Of a stretch of DNA of 64,000 nt, positions 21,377-30,349 are shown in pieces. Position 1 is the stretch's first letter. The number at the start of each line of letters is the position of its first letter. Source of the stretch: Anaerolineaceae bacterium (GTDB taxonomy: Bacteria; Chloroflexota; Anaerolineae; Aggregatilineales; Phototrophicaceae); NCBI GenBank assembly GCA_028818375.1, contig JAPPOB010000010.1, forward strand, positions 744,001-808,000. Direction: 5' to 3'. Below the pieces are notes generated by a model. That model had not been told where the DNA came from. It saw only the letters and a list, made by a program, of their open reading frames with translations, and ran no database searches. Made by a program: the position numbers and the translations under genes.

Positions 21377-21822
21377 ATCCCCTGCGCAATCCGACCAGAC
21401 TGAAGCAATTCAGCTTGCTACTGGTGCTTGCGGGCCTGGCCATCAGTGTGTATTTGAGCTACGTGAAGCTGGCCGACCTGGACGTCGTCTGTGCGGCAAG
21501 TGGCGCCATCAACTGCGAAGTGGTGCAAAACAGCGTCTGGTCGCGCCTGGCCGGTGTCGACCTTGCCCTGCTGGGCGCGCTGGCCTGGCTGATCATGGGT
21601 GCATTGCTGCTGCTGGAAACGCGTATCGAATTGCTGGCCGGGCACGGCGGTCTGCTGATTTTTGGAATCAGTCTGTTTGGATTCCTGTTCTCGATGTGGC
21701 TGATTTATGTTCAGGGCAGCATTTTGCAGGCATGGTGTCTCTGGTGTCTCGCGCACGAACTGGTTATGACCCTGATGTTTCTGGCGTCCGCGGCCCGCTT
21801 GCGCCTGCTGCTGGCGACCTGA
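21373..21822 (+). CDS. Vitamin K epoxide reductase (VKOR) family protein
   Basis: A 149-residue integral membrane protein with about four helices. The redox motif CLWC is in LQAWCLWCLAHEL. A Cys pair (VVCAASGAINCEVV) sits in the first periplasmic-side loop, and the conserved loop residues NSVWSRLAGVDLALLG match the V-Q-S-xx-S-x-hG-h pattern of bacterial VKORs. These enzymes recycle the quinone-linked thiol oxidant for disulfide formation in exported proteins, in place of DsbB. No DsbA-like partner is fused or adjacent. The start overlaps the moeA stop by 4 bases. Confidence 0.88.
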   Translation: MNPLRNPTRLKQFSLLLVLAGLAISVYLSYVKLADLDVVCAASGAINCEVVQNSVWSRLAGVDLALLGALAWLIMGALLLLETRIELLAGHGGLLIFGISLFGFLFSMWLIYVQGSILQAWCLWCLAHELVMTLMFLASAARLRLLLAT

Positions 21823-21846
21823 ACTGCGCCTCCCGCCGGTGATGCG

Positions 21847-22554
21847 TCAGGCCTGATGTTCACGCAGGGTGCGTGAAATGATGTCTTCCTGGTAACGACG
21901 CTGCTTCTCGCGCTTCCCCGCGCGTTGTGATGAACCCTCATTGCCCCCGGTCCGGTCCATGGCGCGGCGCAGGGCCAGTTCCATGGCCGTGGGAATATCT
22001 TCCTCGTCCTCGTCATCCAGGCCGTCAAAGCTGCCGACTTCATCGCCCGGCTTCATCGACAGTTCAATCTGTCGCTTGCCACGATTGACCTTTAGAACGC
22101 GTGCTTCCACTTCGTCGCCGATGCTGACCACATCCGACGGTGAACGCACGAAGCCGTTGGTGAGCTCGGAAACATGGACCATCCCCGGCCGTTCGCCACC
22201 AAAGTCGACAAAAACACCGTAATTCTCAATGCGCACAATTTTACCCTGCACCATCGTACCTTCGCGCAGGTCACTCCAGTCAACTTCCACCGGACGAGAC
22301 ATCGACAACGCTATGCGACCGGCGTCGGCGTCGACCTTCAGGATATACACGTCGAGGACTTCGCCAACCTTGAGCACATCCTCTACGTTGCGCACGTTGG
22401 GCCGGTTTAACTGGGAAATGTGGAGCAACGCATCGCGTCCGGCACAGATGTCCACGAAAGCCCCAAACAGCTCCAGGCGTTTCACCGTTCCCTGAACCTG
22501 GCCCCCAGGTTTCAGACTTTCCATAGAAACCGTGGTTGCGTTTTCTTCACTCAT
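21847..22554 (-). CDS. Protein with two S1 RNA-binding domains
   Basis: A 235-residue cytosolic protein with two S1 (OB-fold) repeats. Domain 1 runs from about residue 16 to 88 (GGQVQGTVKRLELFGAFVDI, ALLHISQL, ALSMSRP). Domain 2 runs from about 96 to 168 (GTMVQGKIVRIENYGVFVDF, GMVHVSEL, IELSMKPGD). An acidic segment (DGLDDEDEEDIPT) and a basic tail follow. Short S1-repeat proteins of this type bind single-stranded RNA and are thought to act in translation or RNA turnover. It is shorter than ribosomal protein S1 and the exact role is unknown. The lipoprotein gene upstream on the same strand ends 27 bases before this start. Confidence 0.8.
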   Translation of the reverse strand: MSEENATTVSMESLKPGGQVQGTVKRLELFGAFVDICAGRDALLHISQLNRPNVRNVEDVLKVGEVLDVYILKVDADAGRIALSMSRPVEVDWSDLREGTMVQGKIVRIENYGVFVDFGGERPGMVHVSELTNGFVRSPSDVVSIGDEVEARVLKVNRGKRQIELSMKPGDEVGSFDGLDDEDEEDIPTAMELALRRAMDRTGGNEGSSQRAGKREKQRRYQEDIISRTLREHQA

Positions 22555-22581
22555 GCATTGCGCTCCTTGTTTTCGCTTGCC

Positions 22582-23274
22582 TCAGGGTGTCGGGGTCAGG
22601 GTCACACTGGGTGTGATTTCCCAGTCCCCTTCCATGTAGGCGCTGTAACTGCCGTACCCTTCCCATCGATGCAATTCAGTCGTTTGCAGGAGGAGGTCCA
22701 CGGAACCGGCTTCCATGTACAACGCACCGACCACCTCGCTGCCTGCGCTCACTTCGCCCTCCGCAGCACCTGCCACGAACGCGTAAACGATCATCGACAG
22801 CTCCGGGTACACCAGACTCACGACCGCCTGGTCTTCCGCCATCTCCTGGCCGGTCAACCAGGTCGGCTCCCCGTGGACCTCGAAAAGTTGACCGAGCGAA
22901 TGTGTGGGCGCCGTGCGCAGGAAGACCAGGGAAACCGTCTGGCCGTCCTCGGTCACCATCTGGCAGCACACCGGCGCGTCCGCTCCCTGCTGCCAGGAGA
23001 CCTGAATGACGCTGCTGCCCTCCGCCGGCCCCTGGGTCTGGATATTGTCGAAGTCCGCCTCGTCTTCAATGATAGTCAGGGCATCGGCCCAGTTGGTCTC
23101 GCCGGGCGTGATGCCGCGAAAGCAGGGCGCTCCACAGGGTTCGCCCGTCAACAGGCCTTCATCTGTCAGAAGATTCTCGTCCCGCAGCAGGGTCTCCGGC
23201 GAACAGGCAACCAGTAGCAGCAGCGAGGCGATCAGGCAAGGCAGGGCTCGTGTCATGGCGACGCCGCACCGCAA
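22582..23274 (-). CDS. Lipoprotein of unknown function
   Basis: A predicted 230-residue exported lipoprotein. The start is placed at TTG 23274, which has GGAG 8 bases upstream. An ATG at 23256 lacks an RBS. Either start leaves the signal TRALPCLIASLLLLVACS with the lipobox LVAC. The mature part begins with a Cys-rich patch (GEPCGAPCFRGITPGETNWADAL), a pattern I associate with short Chloroflexota surface lipoproteins, though I recognise no named domain. It ends in a TLTPTP tail. It may be cotranscribed with the S1 protein downstream and with the secreted PPC protein upstream. Confidence 0.6.
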   Translation of the reverse strand: MRCGVAMTRALPCLIASLLLLVACSPETLLRDENLLTDEGLLTGEPCGAPCFRGITPGETNWADALTIIEDEADFDNIQTQGPAEGSSVIQVSWQQGADAPVCCQMVTEDGQTVSLVFLRTAPTHSLGQLFEVHGEPTWLTGQEMAEDQAVVSLVYPELSMIVYAFVAGAAEGEVSAGSEVVGALYMEAGSVDLLLQTTELHRWEGYGSYSAYMEGDWEITPSVTLTPTP

Positions 23275-23392
23275 GCGGTGCTCTCCTTTTGTCCGAACCA
23301 GGGGCAGTGTCAAGCCCTCTGGCAGGCAAACTCGCTGGCCCGGTCGCAACAGGGACCGATGCCCAAACGGGGCTGCGGTATTGTAGCGCAAC

Positions 23393-25495
23393 TCAGCCAG
23401 GGTTCAAGCGCGAGTACAACAGGTCATAGGACCCCGTCGTCCCGCCATAACCCATGCCGTAGTGCGTGGCAAGCACGTAATAGCGCCCGTCTTCCAGCAG
23501 CACGTGCTCACGAATGAGCGAATCCGTGTTTTCGCCAGCGATGGCGTCGTCGTTGTCCGCCAGACGGAATCCCTGGGGATCGAGCAGGGCCAGTGCTGTG
23601 TCCAGCCGACCGGCAGTGGCGACCATGCTCACGGTCACCACATCTCCCGCCGCACCCTCAATGGCATAGAGATCGAAGCTGTTTTCGTTGGTAATGCTCC
23701 CGCTGACGCGTTCGCTGCTGGTTAGCAGCGGGGCTGTGTCAAACTCGGGCCGGAAATCCAGAGAGTTGAGGCTCAGCGTCTCCAGGCCCTGGCCACGAAT
23801 GCCGACAAAGCCGCCATCACCCGCCTGCGCCTGTCCGTCTACGCCAATGATGAAGCTGGTGACGAAGACCTGGTTGGCCACCGGTCGCGCCACGTGGCTG
23901 AAAACCGGCGCGCCATTTACGAATGCATTGAGCGCAAAGGTGATGGGCGTGATGTCGTTGCAGGAGTTCTGGTGCCAGACTTCCACTTCATACAGGCCGG
24001 CCGTCAACGTGCCTTCCGGCCAGTAGACATAGGACACGGGATTGCCTCCGGTGCCACTGCAGTTTACGTTGCCGGCCGCGGCCAAACGCCCGCCGCTGGG
24101 GACCTGGGGAATGTCATCATAGACTGAATTCCCGGCCGGATCTCGCACCAGCAACTGAAGGTCCACGCTGTTGTTCCACGAAAGGATGATTTCCAGGTCG
24201 CCCCCTGGCAGACCGAGGCTGAACGCGTCCGCAGCCAATTCCCCTTCGGCGGTGCTCAGCAGGATTTCGTAGTGTCCTTCCGTGCCGCCCAGTTCCTTGC
24301 CGTAACGCGTGGCGACGATCCGGTATTCCCCGTCGGCAAAGAGGCGGAAGTTGCGAATGTCGGAATTGGTCGAAGAGCCATCCTCAAGGTCGTCATTGGC
24401 GCTGAGCACTGTCCCGCTGCCATCCAGCAATTGCAGCAGGGTATCAAGGCTGCCGCTGGTGGCGGAAAGGCTGACGCTGATCACCTCGTTGGCGCTGCCG
24501 GTGAAACTGTACACGTTGGCGGGCTCTGCCGAGGTGATCAGACCCGTCTGGACCTGATTGGGCTGAAGCGGGATCGCTGACTCAAGCCGCTCCTCAAGCC
24601 CGGCAGGGGTCAGGGTCTCGTCGGTGGCGACACCGCCGGCTCCCGCCTGAAGCATGCCGGCTGCATCCACCCGAACGCTGCCCAGCCAGGTCTCGCCTGG
24701 CGCCAGGCTCCCGACCAGGGCAGGGGCGTTCGTGTCGTCAAGACGCACGTCCACGCGAAAGTCAGCCGCACCGCTCGTCGGGCAGTCGCCCAGAGGCTGA
24801 TTGTAAACCAGAATCTCGTAACTACCCGTGGGCAGGCCGCCTCCCGACCAGTTCACGACTTCGGTGGGCAGGGCGCCACTGCGAGTTTCACAGACGCTGT
24901 TCACGTTTTCGCCAAATACGCCGCCGCTCGGCGCGACCGGGCGGGAGAAATAGACGCTGCCACCGACAGGATCGCGAATCTCAAGGTCAAGATTGGCCAG
25001 GGACTCCCACTGCAACTGGAACCGCAAACCGCTGATCGCCACCACTTCGCCCGGAGCAAATACCGGTACCGTGACTTCCTCCGCGGAAACTTGCTCTACA
25101 GGAGCCGGCTGCAGGTCAAAGGTCAAACTGAATTCCAGCGTGCCGCTTTCAGGCAGACCACCCGGCGCCAGTACCGTCACGTAATAGCGGCCGGCTTCGG
25201 GCAGGGCAAATCCCTCCATGGCGACGCCGCTGGCCTGGGCCAGCATTTCACCATCGGCATCGGTAACCAGCAGGGACAGAACCCCTGCGTCACCGGCCTC
25301 CGCTGCAAGGCTGACCAGATCACCCGTTTCGCCGCTGAAGGTGTAGACCTGAGCCCCCATGTCCAGCGAAAGAGCGCCGCTGCGCTGGTCGCCGGGAAGC
25401 AGTTCTCGCGACTGCTGGGCCGAAAGGCCGGCGACGCCTGCGTGCAACACGAAGACCATCAGCAACAGAAGTGCCCGCGTTCTCCGTCCCGACAT
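23393..25495 (-). CDS. Secreted protein with three PPC-like domains
   Basis: A 700-residue protein with a signal peptide (RALLLLMVFVLHAGVAGLSAQ). Three pre-peptidase C-terminal (PPC)-like beta domains are visible: VYTFSGETGDLVSLAAE, VYSFTGSANEVISVSLS with LFADGEYRIVATRYG, and LYAIEGAAGDVVTVSMV with LLEDGRYYVLATHYG. Between them lie two related domains of the type SWNNSVDLQLLVRDPAGNSV, each with a pair of Cys. PPC domains normally accompany secreted enzymes, but no catalytic domain is present, so an adhesive or matrix role is more likely. The repeats have diverged, so this is not a recent tandem expansion. Confidence 0.65.
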   Translation of the reverse strand: MSGRRTRALLLLMVFVLHAGVAGLSAQQSRELLPGDQRSGALSLDMGAQVYTFSGETGDLVSLAAEAGDAGVLSLLVTDADGEMLAQASGVAMEGFALPEAGRYYVTVLAPGGLPESGTLEFSLTFDLQPAPVEQVSAEEVTVPVFAPGEVVAISGLRFQLQWESLANLDLEIRDPVGGSVYFSRPVAPSGGVFGENVNSVCETRSGALPTEVVNWSGGGLPTGSYEILVYNQPLGDCPTSGAADFRVDVRLDDTNAPALVGSLAPGETWLGSVRVDAAGMLQAGAGGVATDETLTPAGLEERLESAIPLQPNQVQTGLITSAEPANVYSFTGSANEVISVSLSATSGSLDTLLQLLDGSGTVLSANDDLEDGSSTNSDIRNFRLFADGEYRIVATRYGKELGGTEGHYEILLSTAEGELAADAFSLGLPGGDLEIILSWNNSVDLQLLVRDPAGNSVYDDIPQVPSGGRLAAAGNVNCSGTGGNPVSYVYWPEGTLTAGLYEVEVWHQNSCNDITPITFALNAFVNGAPVFSHVARPVANQVFVTSFIIGVDGQAQAGDGGFVGIRGQGLETLSLNSLDFRPEFDTAPLLTSSERVSGSITNENSFDLYAIEGAAGDVVTVSMVATAGRLDTALALLDPQGFRLADNDDAIAGENTDSLIREHVLLEDGRYYVLATHYGMGYGGTTGSYDLLYSRLNPG

Positions 25496-25671
25496 GGGTG
25501 TCCTCCTGAACTGGACTGTCCGGGCCAGTGTACAGGAATCGTGCCCCCCGCGCCATTGCCGACCCGCCAGTTCCGCATGTCAGACTTCTGGAATCGCAGC
25601 AGAAAATCGTGATCGCCGCCCGTGGCACATGCCAGGCGTCGCGACCGACCGACTGAATGCGTCCGGGTGCC

Positions 25672-25700
25672 CTGTCGCAGCCACCGCTTTCCTGTACAAT
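25672..25700 (+). promoter_or_regulatory. Candidate promoter of the aminotransferase
   Basis: CTGTCG (25672-25677), 17 bases, TACAAT (25695-25700). The -35 is weak (3 of 6). The predicted start near 25707 lies 30 bases before the chosen ATG. Confidence 0.4.
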
Positions 25701-25736
25701 GGCATGCAGTATCCATATGCGGGGGAGGAAGTCAGG

Positions 25737-26909
25737 ATGAAGGAACTTTCCCGGCTGCTTGGCAGCGTACCCGGGTCAGCCACCATGGCCGTATCGGAAA
25801 AGGCGCGGCAAATGAGGGCCGCCGGCAAGGACGTGATCGGGTTGGGAGGCGGCGATCCGGACTTCGCAACGCCCGACCACATCGTGGCTGCAGCCTTCGC
25901 CGCCATTGAGGACGGCGCGACCCATTACCCGCCCGCAAAGGGTGTTCCGGAAGCCTTGACGGCGGTCGCCGCCAAGATGGCCCGTGACAACGGCGTCAAG
26001 GTCGACCCCCTGAGCCAGATCATCATCACACCGGGCGCCAAGTGGGCCATTCACCTTGCGCTCAGCGCGGTAACCAACCCTGGAGACGAAATCCTCTATC
26101 TTGAGCCCTGCTGGGCATCCTACCCACCCATGATTACGCTCAGCGGCGGCACGCCCGTGCCGGTCGGCCTGACGCCGGCGGATAACTACGCCATCACGGC
26201 CGACGCCATTCGGGCCTGCGTGACGGACAGGAGCAAGGCCCTGATGGTCAACTCGCCCAACAACCCCACCGGGCGGGTGATGACTGAAGAAGAAGCCGAC
26301 GCCGTCGTCGAGGTGGCGCTGGAGCACGATCTCTACGTCCTCGCCGACGAGATCTACGAGCATCTGATTTACGACGGTCGGCGCAATATCTCGCTGTCGG
26401 CCCTGCCCGGCATGGCGGAACGCACCCTGACGATCAACGGCGCGTCCAAGGCCTACGCCATGACCGGCTGGCGCATGGGCTGGCTCGTCGCGCCGGCGCC
26501 GATCATCGCCCTGGCCAGCAAACTCAGCAGCCAGGCCGTGTCGTCGGCCGCCAGCTTCAGTATGCACGCCACAGCGGCCGCGCTAAACGGGCCGCAGGAC
26601 TGCGTCGCGGAAATGTGCGCCTCCTATGCCTCGCGTCGGGATTTCATGGTCGAGGCCCTGAACGCCATCGACGGCGTGCACTGTCGCAACATCGAGGGCG
26701 CTTTCTACCTCTTCCCGTCTTTCCCCGGCAGCGACAGGGACAGCATTCAAATGGCAGAGTTTCTGATCGAGGAAGCCTTGATCGCCGGAACGCCGGGCGT
26801 CGCCTTTGGCAGCACCGGCGAAGGGCACATCCGTTTTTCCATCGCGACGGCGAAGGATGATCTGGAGCGTTCGGTGGAGCGTCTGGCCCAGGTCGCGCCG
26901 CGACTCTGA
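25737..26909 (+). CDS. Class I aminotransferase, aspartate aminotransferase-like
   Basis: A 390-residue PLP enzyme. The start is ATG 25737 (MKELSRLLGSVPGSATMAVSEKA) with GGGGGAGGAA upstream; the frame is open further 5' but that region holds the promoter. The PLP lysine is in TINGASKAYAMTGWRMGW. Other fold-type I marks are GLGGGDPDFATPDHI, NSPNNPTGRVM, LADEIYEHLIYDG and the substrate-carboxylate Arg in HIRFSIA. The subgroup includes aspartate and broad-range aminotransferases; the true substrate pair is not decided by sequence alone. The stop is separated by a single base from the stop of the convergent M42 peptidase gene. Confidence 0.88.
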   Translation: MKELSRLLGSVPGSATMAVSEKARQMRAAGKDVIGLGGGDPDFATPDHIVAAAFAAIEDGATHYPPAKGVPEALTAVAAKMARDNGVKVDPLSQIIITPGAKWAIHLALSAVTNPGDEILYLEPCWASYPPMITLSGGTPVPVGLTPADNYAITADAIRACVTDRSKALMVNSPNNPTGRVMTEEEADAVVEVALEHDLYVLADEIYEHLIYDGRRNISLSALPGMAERTLTINGASKAYAMTGWRMGWLVAPAPIIALASKLSSQAVSSAASFSMHATAAALNGPQDCVAEMCASYASRRDFMVEALNAIDGVHCRNIEGAFYLFPSFPGSDRDSIQMAEFLIEEALIAGTPGVAFGSTGEGHIRFSIATAKDDLERSVERLAQVAPRL

Positions 26910-26910
26910 T

Positions 26911-27951
26911 TCAGGCCTGAAGCTGGCGCAAATACGCGAGCAACAACCTGGTCACGTTGCCGAGGGATTCCGCCTTCGTGACTTCGTAACCATGGGAGTT
27001 GATGTAGGCGGGCCCGAAGCCCATCGTGCGCGCCGCCAGCCCGATGCGCTGGATTCCGCCTGCATCCGAGCCCGCGAAGGGGTAGACGACTTCCTGGGAA
27101 CCGATGCCCAGTTCTTCGGCCAGTCGGATCAGGGTGTCGCAATCGGGGCGGCTGTTGCCCGGTTCACCCACCCAAATCACCGGTCGCGTGTCGAATTCCG
27201 TCGGCGTGTCCGGCGTCAGGGGTGAGGTGTCAATCGCGATCACGATTTCCGGCTGCAGGAGCTGCGCCACCCGTATTGCGCCCAGATAACCGGTCTCCTC
27301 GGCGGTGGGCGCCGAAATATAGATGTCCGCGCCTGGCGGATCATTGACGAGCTGGCGCAAGGCGTCGATGACGATCAACACGCCTACCCGGTTGTCGAAG
27401 GCGAAACCGCCCACGTGGTTGTTCGCAAGGCGCAACAGGCCCTTGCGGCTGCGGGCCACCACCGCGCGGCTGCCAACACGAACCCCTGTGCTGCGCAATT
27501 CCGCGCGCGACATGCCTGTGAATACGGTGACGTCTTCCCAGGCGGGCGTTCGCGTACCCTTGCGATATTCGCCCACCGGCCCGCTGCGCGTATGGGTAGC
27601 GCCGTATGACAGGACACCCTGAACGATGGTTCCGTCGGTGGCGATGATATCCAGTGGCCCTTCGCCGTACTTCCAGGGCCAGGGACCGCCAAGGGGCGCG
27701 ACCTTCAGGACTCCATCGTCCGCCATGTGCGTGATGATCATCCCAAGTTCGTCCTTGTGGGCGGCGATCAGCACCTTCGGCCCATCACCCGGGACCTGCG
27801 CGGTGATGTTGCTCATCCCGTCTTGCCAGACTCTTGCGCCGGTGGCTTCAAACTCGCGCAAAATGACGGCCTCAACCTCGCGTTCGTCTCCGATGGGTCC
27901 GTGAGCCCTGATCAACTCATCCAGCAATTCCAGCATTTCTTCCTGATTCAT
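26911..27951 (-). CDS. M42 family metallo-aminopeptidase, copy 1
   Basis: A 346-residue member of the M42 (TET/FrvX/glutamyl aminopeptidase) family, which forms large cage-like oligomers that degrade peptides. All expected di-metal ligands and the catalytic Glu can be placed: AAHKDELG (His), FDNRVG (bridging Asp), APTAEETGYLGA (Glu pair), IAIDTSP (Asp) and INSHGYE (His). The start MNQEEMLELLDELI is shared with copies 3 and 4. It is the last of four tandem paralogues. It differs from the others in FDNRVG where copies 2-4 have FDDRMG or LDDRVC. Confidence 0.9.
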   Translation of the reverse strand: MNQEEMLELLDELIRAHGPIGDEREVEAVILREFEATGARVWQDGMSNITAQVPGDGPKVLIAAHKDELGMIITHMADDGVLKVAPLGGPWPWKYGEGPLDIIATDGTIVQGVLSYGATHTRSGPVGEYRKGTRTPAWEDVTVFTGMSRAELRSTGVRVGSRAVVARSRKGLLRLANNHVGGFAFDNRVGVLIVIDALRQLVNDPPGADIYISAPTAEETGYLGAIRVAQLLQPEIVIAIDTSPLTPDTPTEFDTRPVIWVGEPGNSRPDCDTLIRLAEELGIGSQEVVYPFAGSDAGGIQRIGLAARTMGFGPAYINSHGYEVTKAESLGNVTRLLLAYLRQLQA

Positions 27952-28041
27952 GGACCAGCCTCCTCAATGCAGGGGTAGCGCAGCTGTTGCGCCAATGGTC
28001 AACAGCCGCGCAGAATCAACGGTCATGGTACCGCCAGCGGC

Positions 28042-29085
28042 CTAAAGTTGTCGCAGCCAGGCGAGCAGCAGTTCCGTCCCGTTGACGAGGACCTCCGCCT
28101 TCGCGATTTCGTAGCCGTGGGAATTGAGGCGCGGGAAGCCCAGCGCCACTGTGCGCTCCGCCAGGCCGACGCGCCGTACGCCGCCGGCATCCGAACCGGC
28201 GCTTTCGTAAACCACCGGCTGGGCGCCGAAGCCCAGTTCATCCGCCACGCGCAGCAGCGCGTTGCAGTCGCCGAGGGTATTGGGAGCGGCCTCGTCGTAC
28301 CAGACGATCGGCCGTGCGTCGAGGGTCGTCGGCGTATCCGGCGTGACCGGACTGGTGTCCAGAGCCACCACGACGTCCGGCCTCAACACATGGGCCGCGC
28401 GCCGGGCGCCCAGGAAGCCGGTCTCCTCGGCGGTGGTGGCCACCAGAAACAGGTCGGCAGCCACCGGGCGCTGCACCAGGTGGCGCAGGGTGAATACCAG
28501 GCCCGTCAGTCCCATGCGGTCGTCAAAGGCGAAACCCCCGATGTGATCACCGGGGAGAGTCTTCAGGCGCTTGCGGGAACGGGCGATGACGGCCCGACTG
28601 CCGATGTGGACGCCCAGTCGCGACAGCTCCGCCGGGTCCAGGCCGGTGAACAGGATGACGTCATCCCAGGTGGGCGTTCGTTCACCCCGGCGGAACTCAC
28701 CCATCGGGCCGCTTTGCGTGTGCGTTGACCCGAAGGACAGGATGGCGCTGACGATGTCTCCATTGTCGGCGATGACGTCGATCGGCCCCTCGCCATACTT
28801 CCAGGGGAAGGGGCCGCCGAGGCGTTTCACACGCAAACGGCCGTCGTCCAGGACGTGGGAGACGATCAGGCCCAGCTCGTCCTTGTGCGCGGCGACCATC
28901 ACCCGCGGCCCGTCGCCAGGAACGTGAGCGTAAATGTTGCTCATGCCGTCCTGCCAGGTGCGGGCTCCTGTAGCGCGAAACTCACGCAGCACGACGGCAT
29001 CGATCTCACGTTCTTCGCCGATCGGGCCGTGACAGGCCAGCATCTCTGCCAGCAGCGTCAGCATGTCACCCCGCTTCAGTTCCAT
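28042..29085 (-). CDS. M42 family metallo-aminopeptidase, copy 2
   Basis: A 347-residue paralogue with the full ligand set: AAHKDELG, FDDRMG, ATTAEETGFLGA, VALDTSP and LNSHGYE. It is the most divergent of the four at the N-terminus (MELKRGDMLTLLAEMLACHG) and in the C-terminal segment before SHGYE. Gaps of 90 and 129 bases separate it from its neighbours, so it could have its own signals, but no clear promoter was found in either gap. Family role as for copy 1: an aminopeptidase working on short peptides in the cytosol. Confidence 0.9.
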   Translation of the reverse strand: MELKRGDMLTLLAEMLACHGPIGEEREIDAVVLREFRATGARTWQDGMSNIYAHVPGDGPRVMVAAHKDELGLIVSHVLDDGRLRVKRLGGPFPWKYGEGPIDVIADNGDIVSAILSFGSTHTQSGPMGEFRRGERTPTWDDVILFTGLDPAELSRLGVHIGSRAVIARSRKRLKTLPGDHIGGFAFDDRMGLTGLVFTLRHLVQRPVAADLFLVATTAEETGFLGARRAAHVLRPDVVVALDTSPVTPDTPTTLDARPIVWYDEAAPNTLGDCNALLRVADELGFGAQPVVYESAGSDAGGVRRVGLAERTVALGFPRLNSHGYEIAKAEVLVNGTELLLAWLRQL

Positions 29086-29214
29086 CCTGCCCTGCCCTCA
29101 ACCATGCAGATCCGTCTACGAATTCGGGTCCGCCGCCAAACTGCGCCTGGTCCGGCATAAGCCATGGTCAGCGTGGGGCACCGCCATGGCCCGAAAGTCC
29201 GAAGGAAGCCCGCG

Positions 29215-30264
29215 TCAACTCACCTGGCGCAGGTAGGCCACCAGCAGTCGGGTCACGTTGCCGATCGCCGCCGCCTTCGTGATTTCAAAGCCGTGCGAAT
29301 TCAGGATGGCCGGCCCAAAAGCCATCGTGCGGGCGGCCAGACCAATTTTCTGCATGCCGCCGGCATCCGAGGCCAGCCAGGAAAACACGATGCCCTGTGC
29401 GCCAACGCCCAGCTCATGGCCCAGGCGCATCAGGGTGTCGCAATCGGCCTTTGTGCTGTAGGCCCCGGCGGCCTCCGTGTACCAGATGACCGGCCGCTCG
29501 TCGAATTCGGTCGGCGTGTCCGGCGACAGGGGCGAGATATCCAGGGCGACGATGATTTCCGGCTGGACCACCTGGCCCACCCGTATGGCGCCCAGGTAGC
29601 CGGTCTCCTCGGCGCTGGATGCCGCGTAGTAAAGGTCAAGTCCGGTCGGCTCCTGCACGGTCTGCCGTAAAGCGTCGATCAGACTCACCATGCAGACCCG
29701 GTCGTCGAGGCCGAAGCCGGCCACGTGGCCGCCCGGCAGGCGCATCAGCGGTTTGCGTTCGTGGGCGATGATCGCGCGACTGCCGATGTGAACGCCCTGC
29801 TCCAGCAGGTCGTCGCGGGACTGGCCGGTGAAAAGGGTGACGTCATCCCAGTCCGGCGTCCGGGTGCCAGCCCGAAACTCGCCGACGGAACCGCTGCGCG
29901 TATGGGTCGAACCGAAGGACAGGATCGAAGGCACGATCGACCCGTCGTCGGCGATCACGTCGATGGGACCTTCCCCGTATTTCCAGGGCCGCGATCCGCC
30001 CAGGGCCTTGACCCGCAGACTTCCGTCGTCGGCGATGTCCGAGACGATCATGCCCAATTCGTCCTTGTGGACGATGACCAGCACGCGCGGCCCGTCACCG
30101 GGGATGTGAGCGTAAATGTTGCTCATACCATCCTGCCAGGTTTTCGCGCCGCTGGCGGAAAACTCCCGCAGCAGCACGACGTCAATTTCGCGTTCGTCGC
30201 CGATAGGCCCGTGACTGCGCAACATTTCATCCAGCAAAACCAGCATTTCTTCCTGTGTCATCAT
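29215..30264 (-). CDS. M42 family metallo-aminopeptidase, copy 3
   Basis: A 349-residue paralogue. The start is set at ATG 30264 (MMTQEEMLVLLDEML), with AGGAGG about 7 bases upstream; the open frame extends to 30297. Ligands are VHKDELG, LDDRVC, ASSAEETGYLGA, VALDISP and LNSHGFE. It is closest to copy 4 over its whole length (LLVAYLRQ end, GAYSTKADCDTL against GSYSSKPDCDTL), which suggests that these two arose by the most recent duplication. Confidence 0.9.
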   Translation of the reverse strand: MMTQEEMLVLLDEMLRSHGPIGDEREIDVVLLREFSASGAKTWQDGMSNIYAHIPGDGPRVLVIVHKDELGMIVSDIADDGSLRVKALGGSRPWKYGEGPIDVIADDGSIVPSILSFGSTHTRSGSVGEFRAGTRTPDWDDVTLFTGQSRDDLLEQGVHIGSRAIIAHERKPLMRLPGGHVAGFGLDDRVCMVSLIDALRQTVQEPTGLDLYYAASSAEETGYLGAIRVGQVVQPEIIVALDISPLSPDTPTEFDERPVIWYTEAAGAYSTKADCDTLMRLGHELGVGAQGIVFSWLASDAGGMQKIGLAARTMAFGPAILNSHGFEITKAAAIGNVTRLLVAYLRQVS

Positions 30265-30349
30265 GGTTCGCCTCCTGACAGGTCGTATGTTTCGCAAGTC
30301 ATCGCACTGGCCGCCCAGGTAATCCGTGACCGGAACCCTGCAAAGCGCG

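Noticed and set aside
23266..23281. Perfect 7-bp hairpin GCACCGC-AA-GCGGTGC, first read as a terminator or as a loop bringing a distant ribosome site to ATG 23256
   Set aside because: No T-tract on the coding strand, and the simpler reading is a TTG start at 23274 inside the repeat with GGAG at normal spacing.
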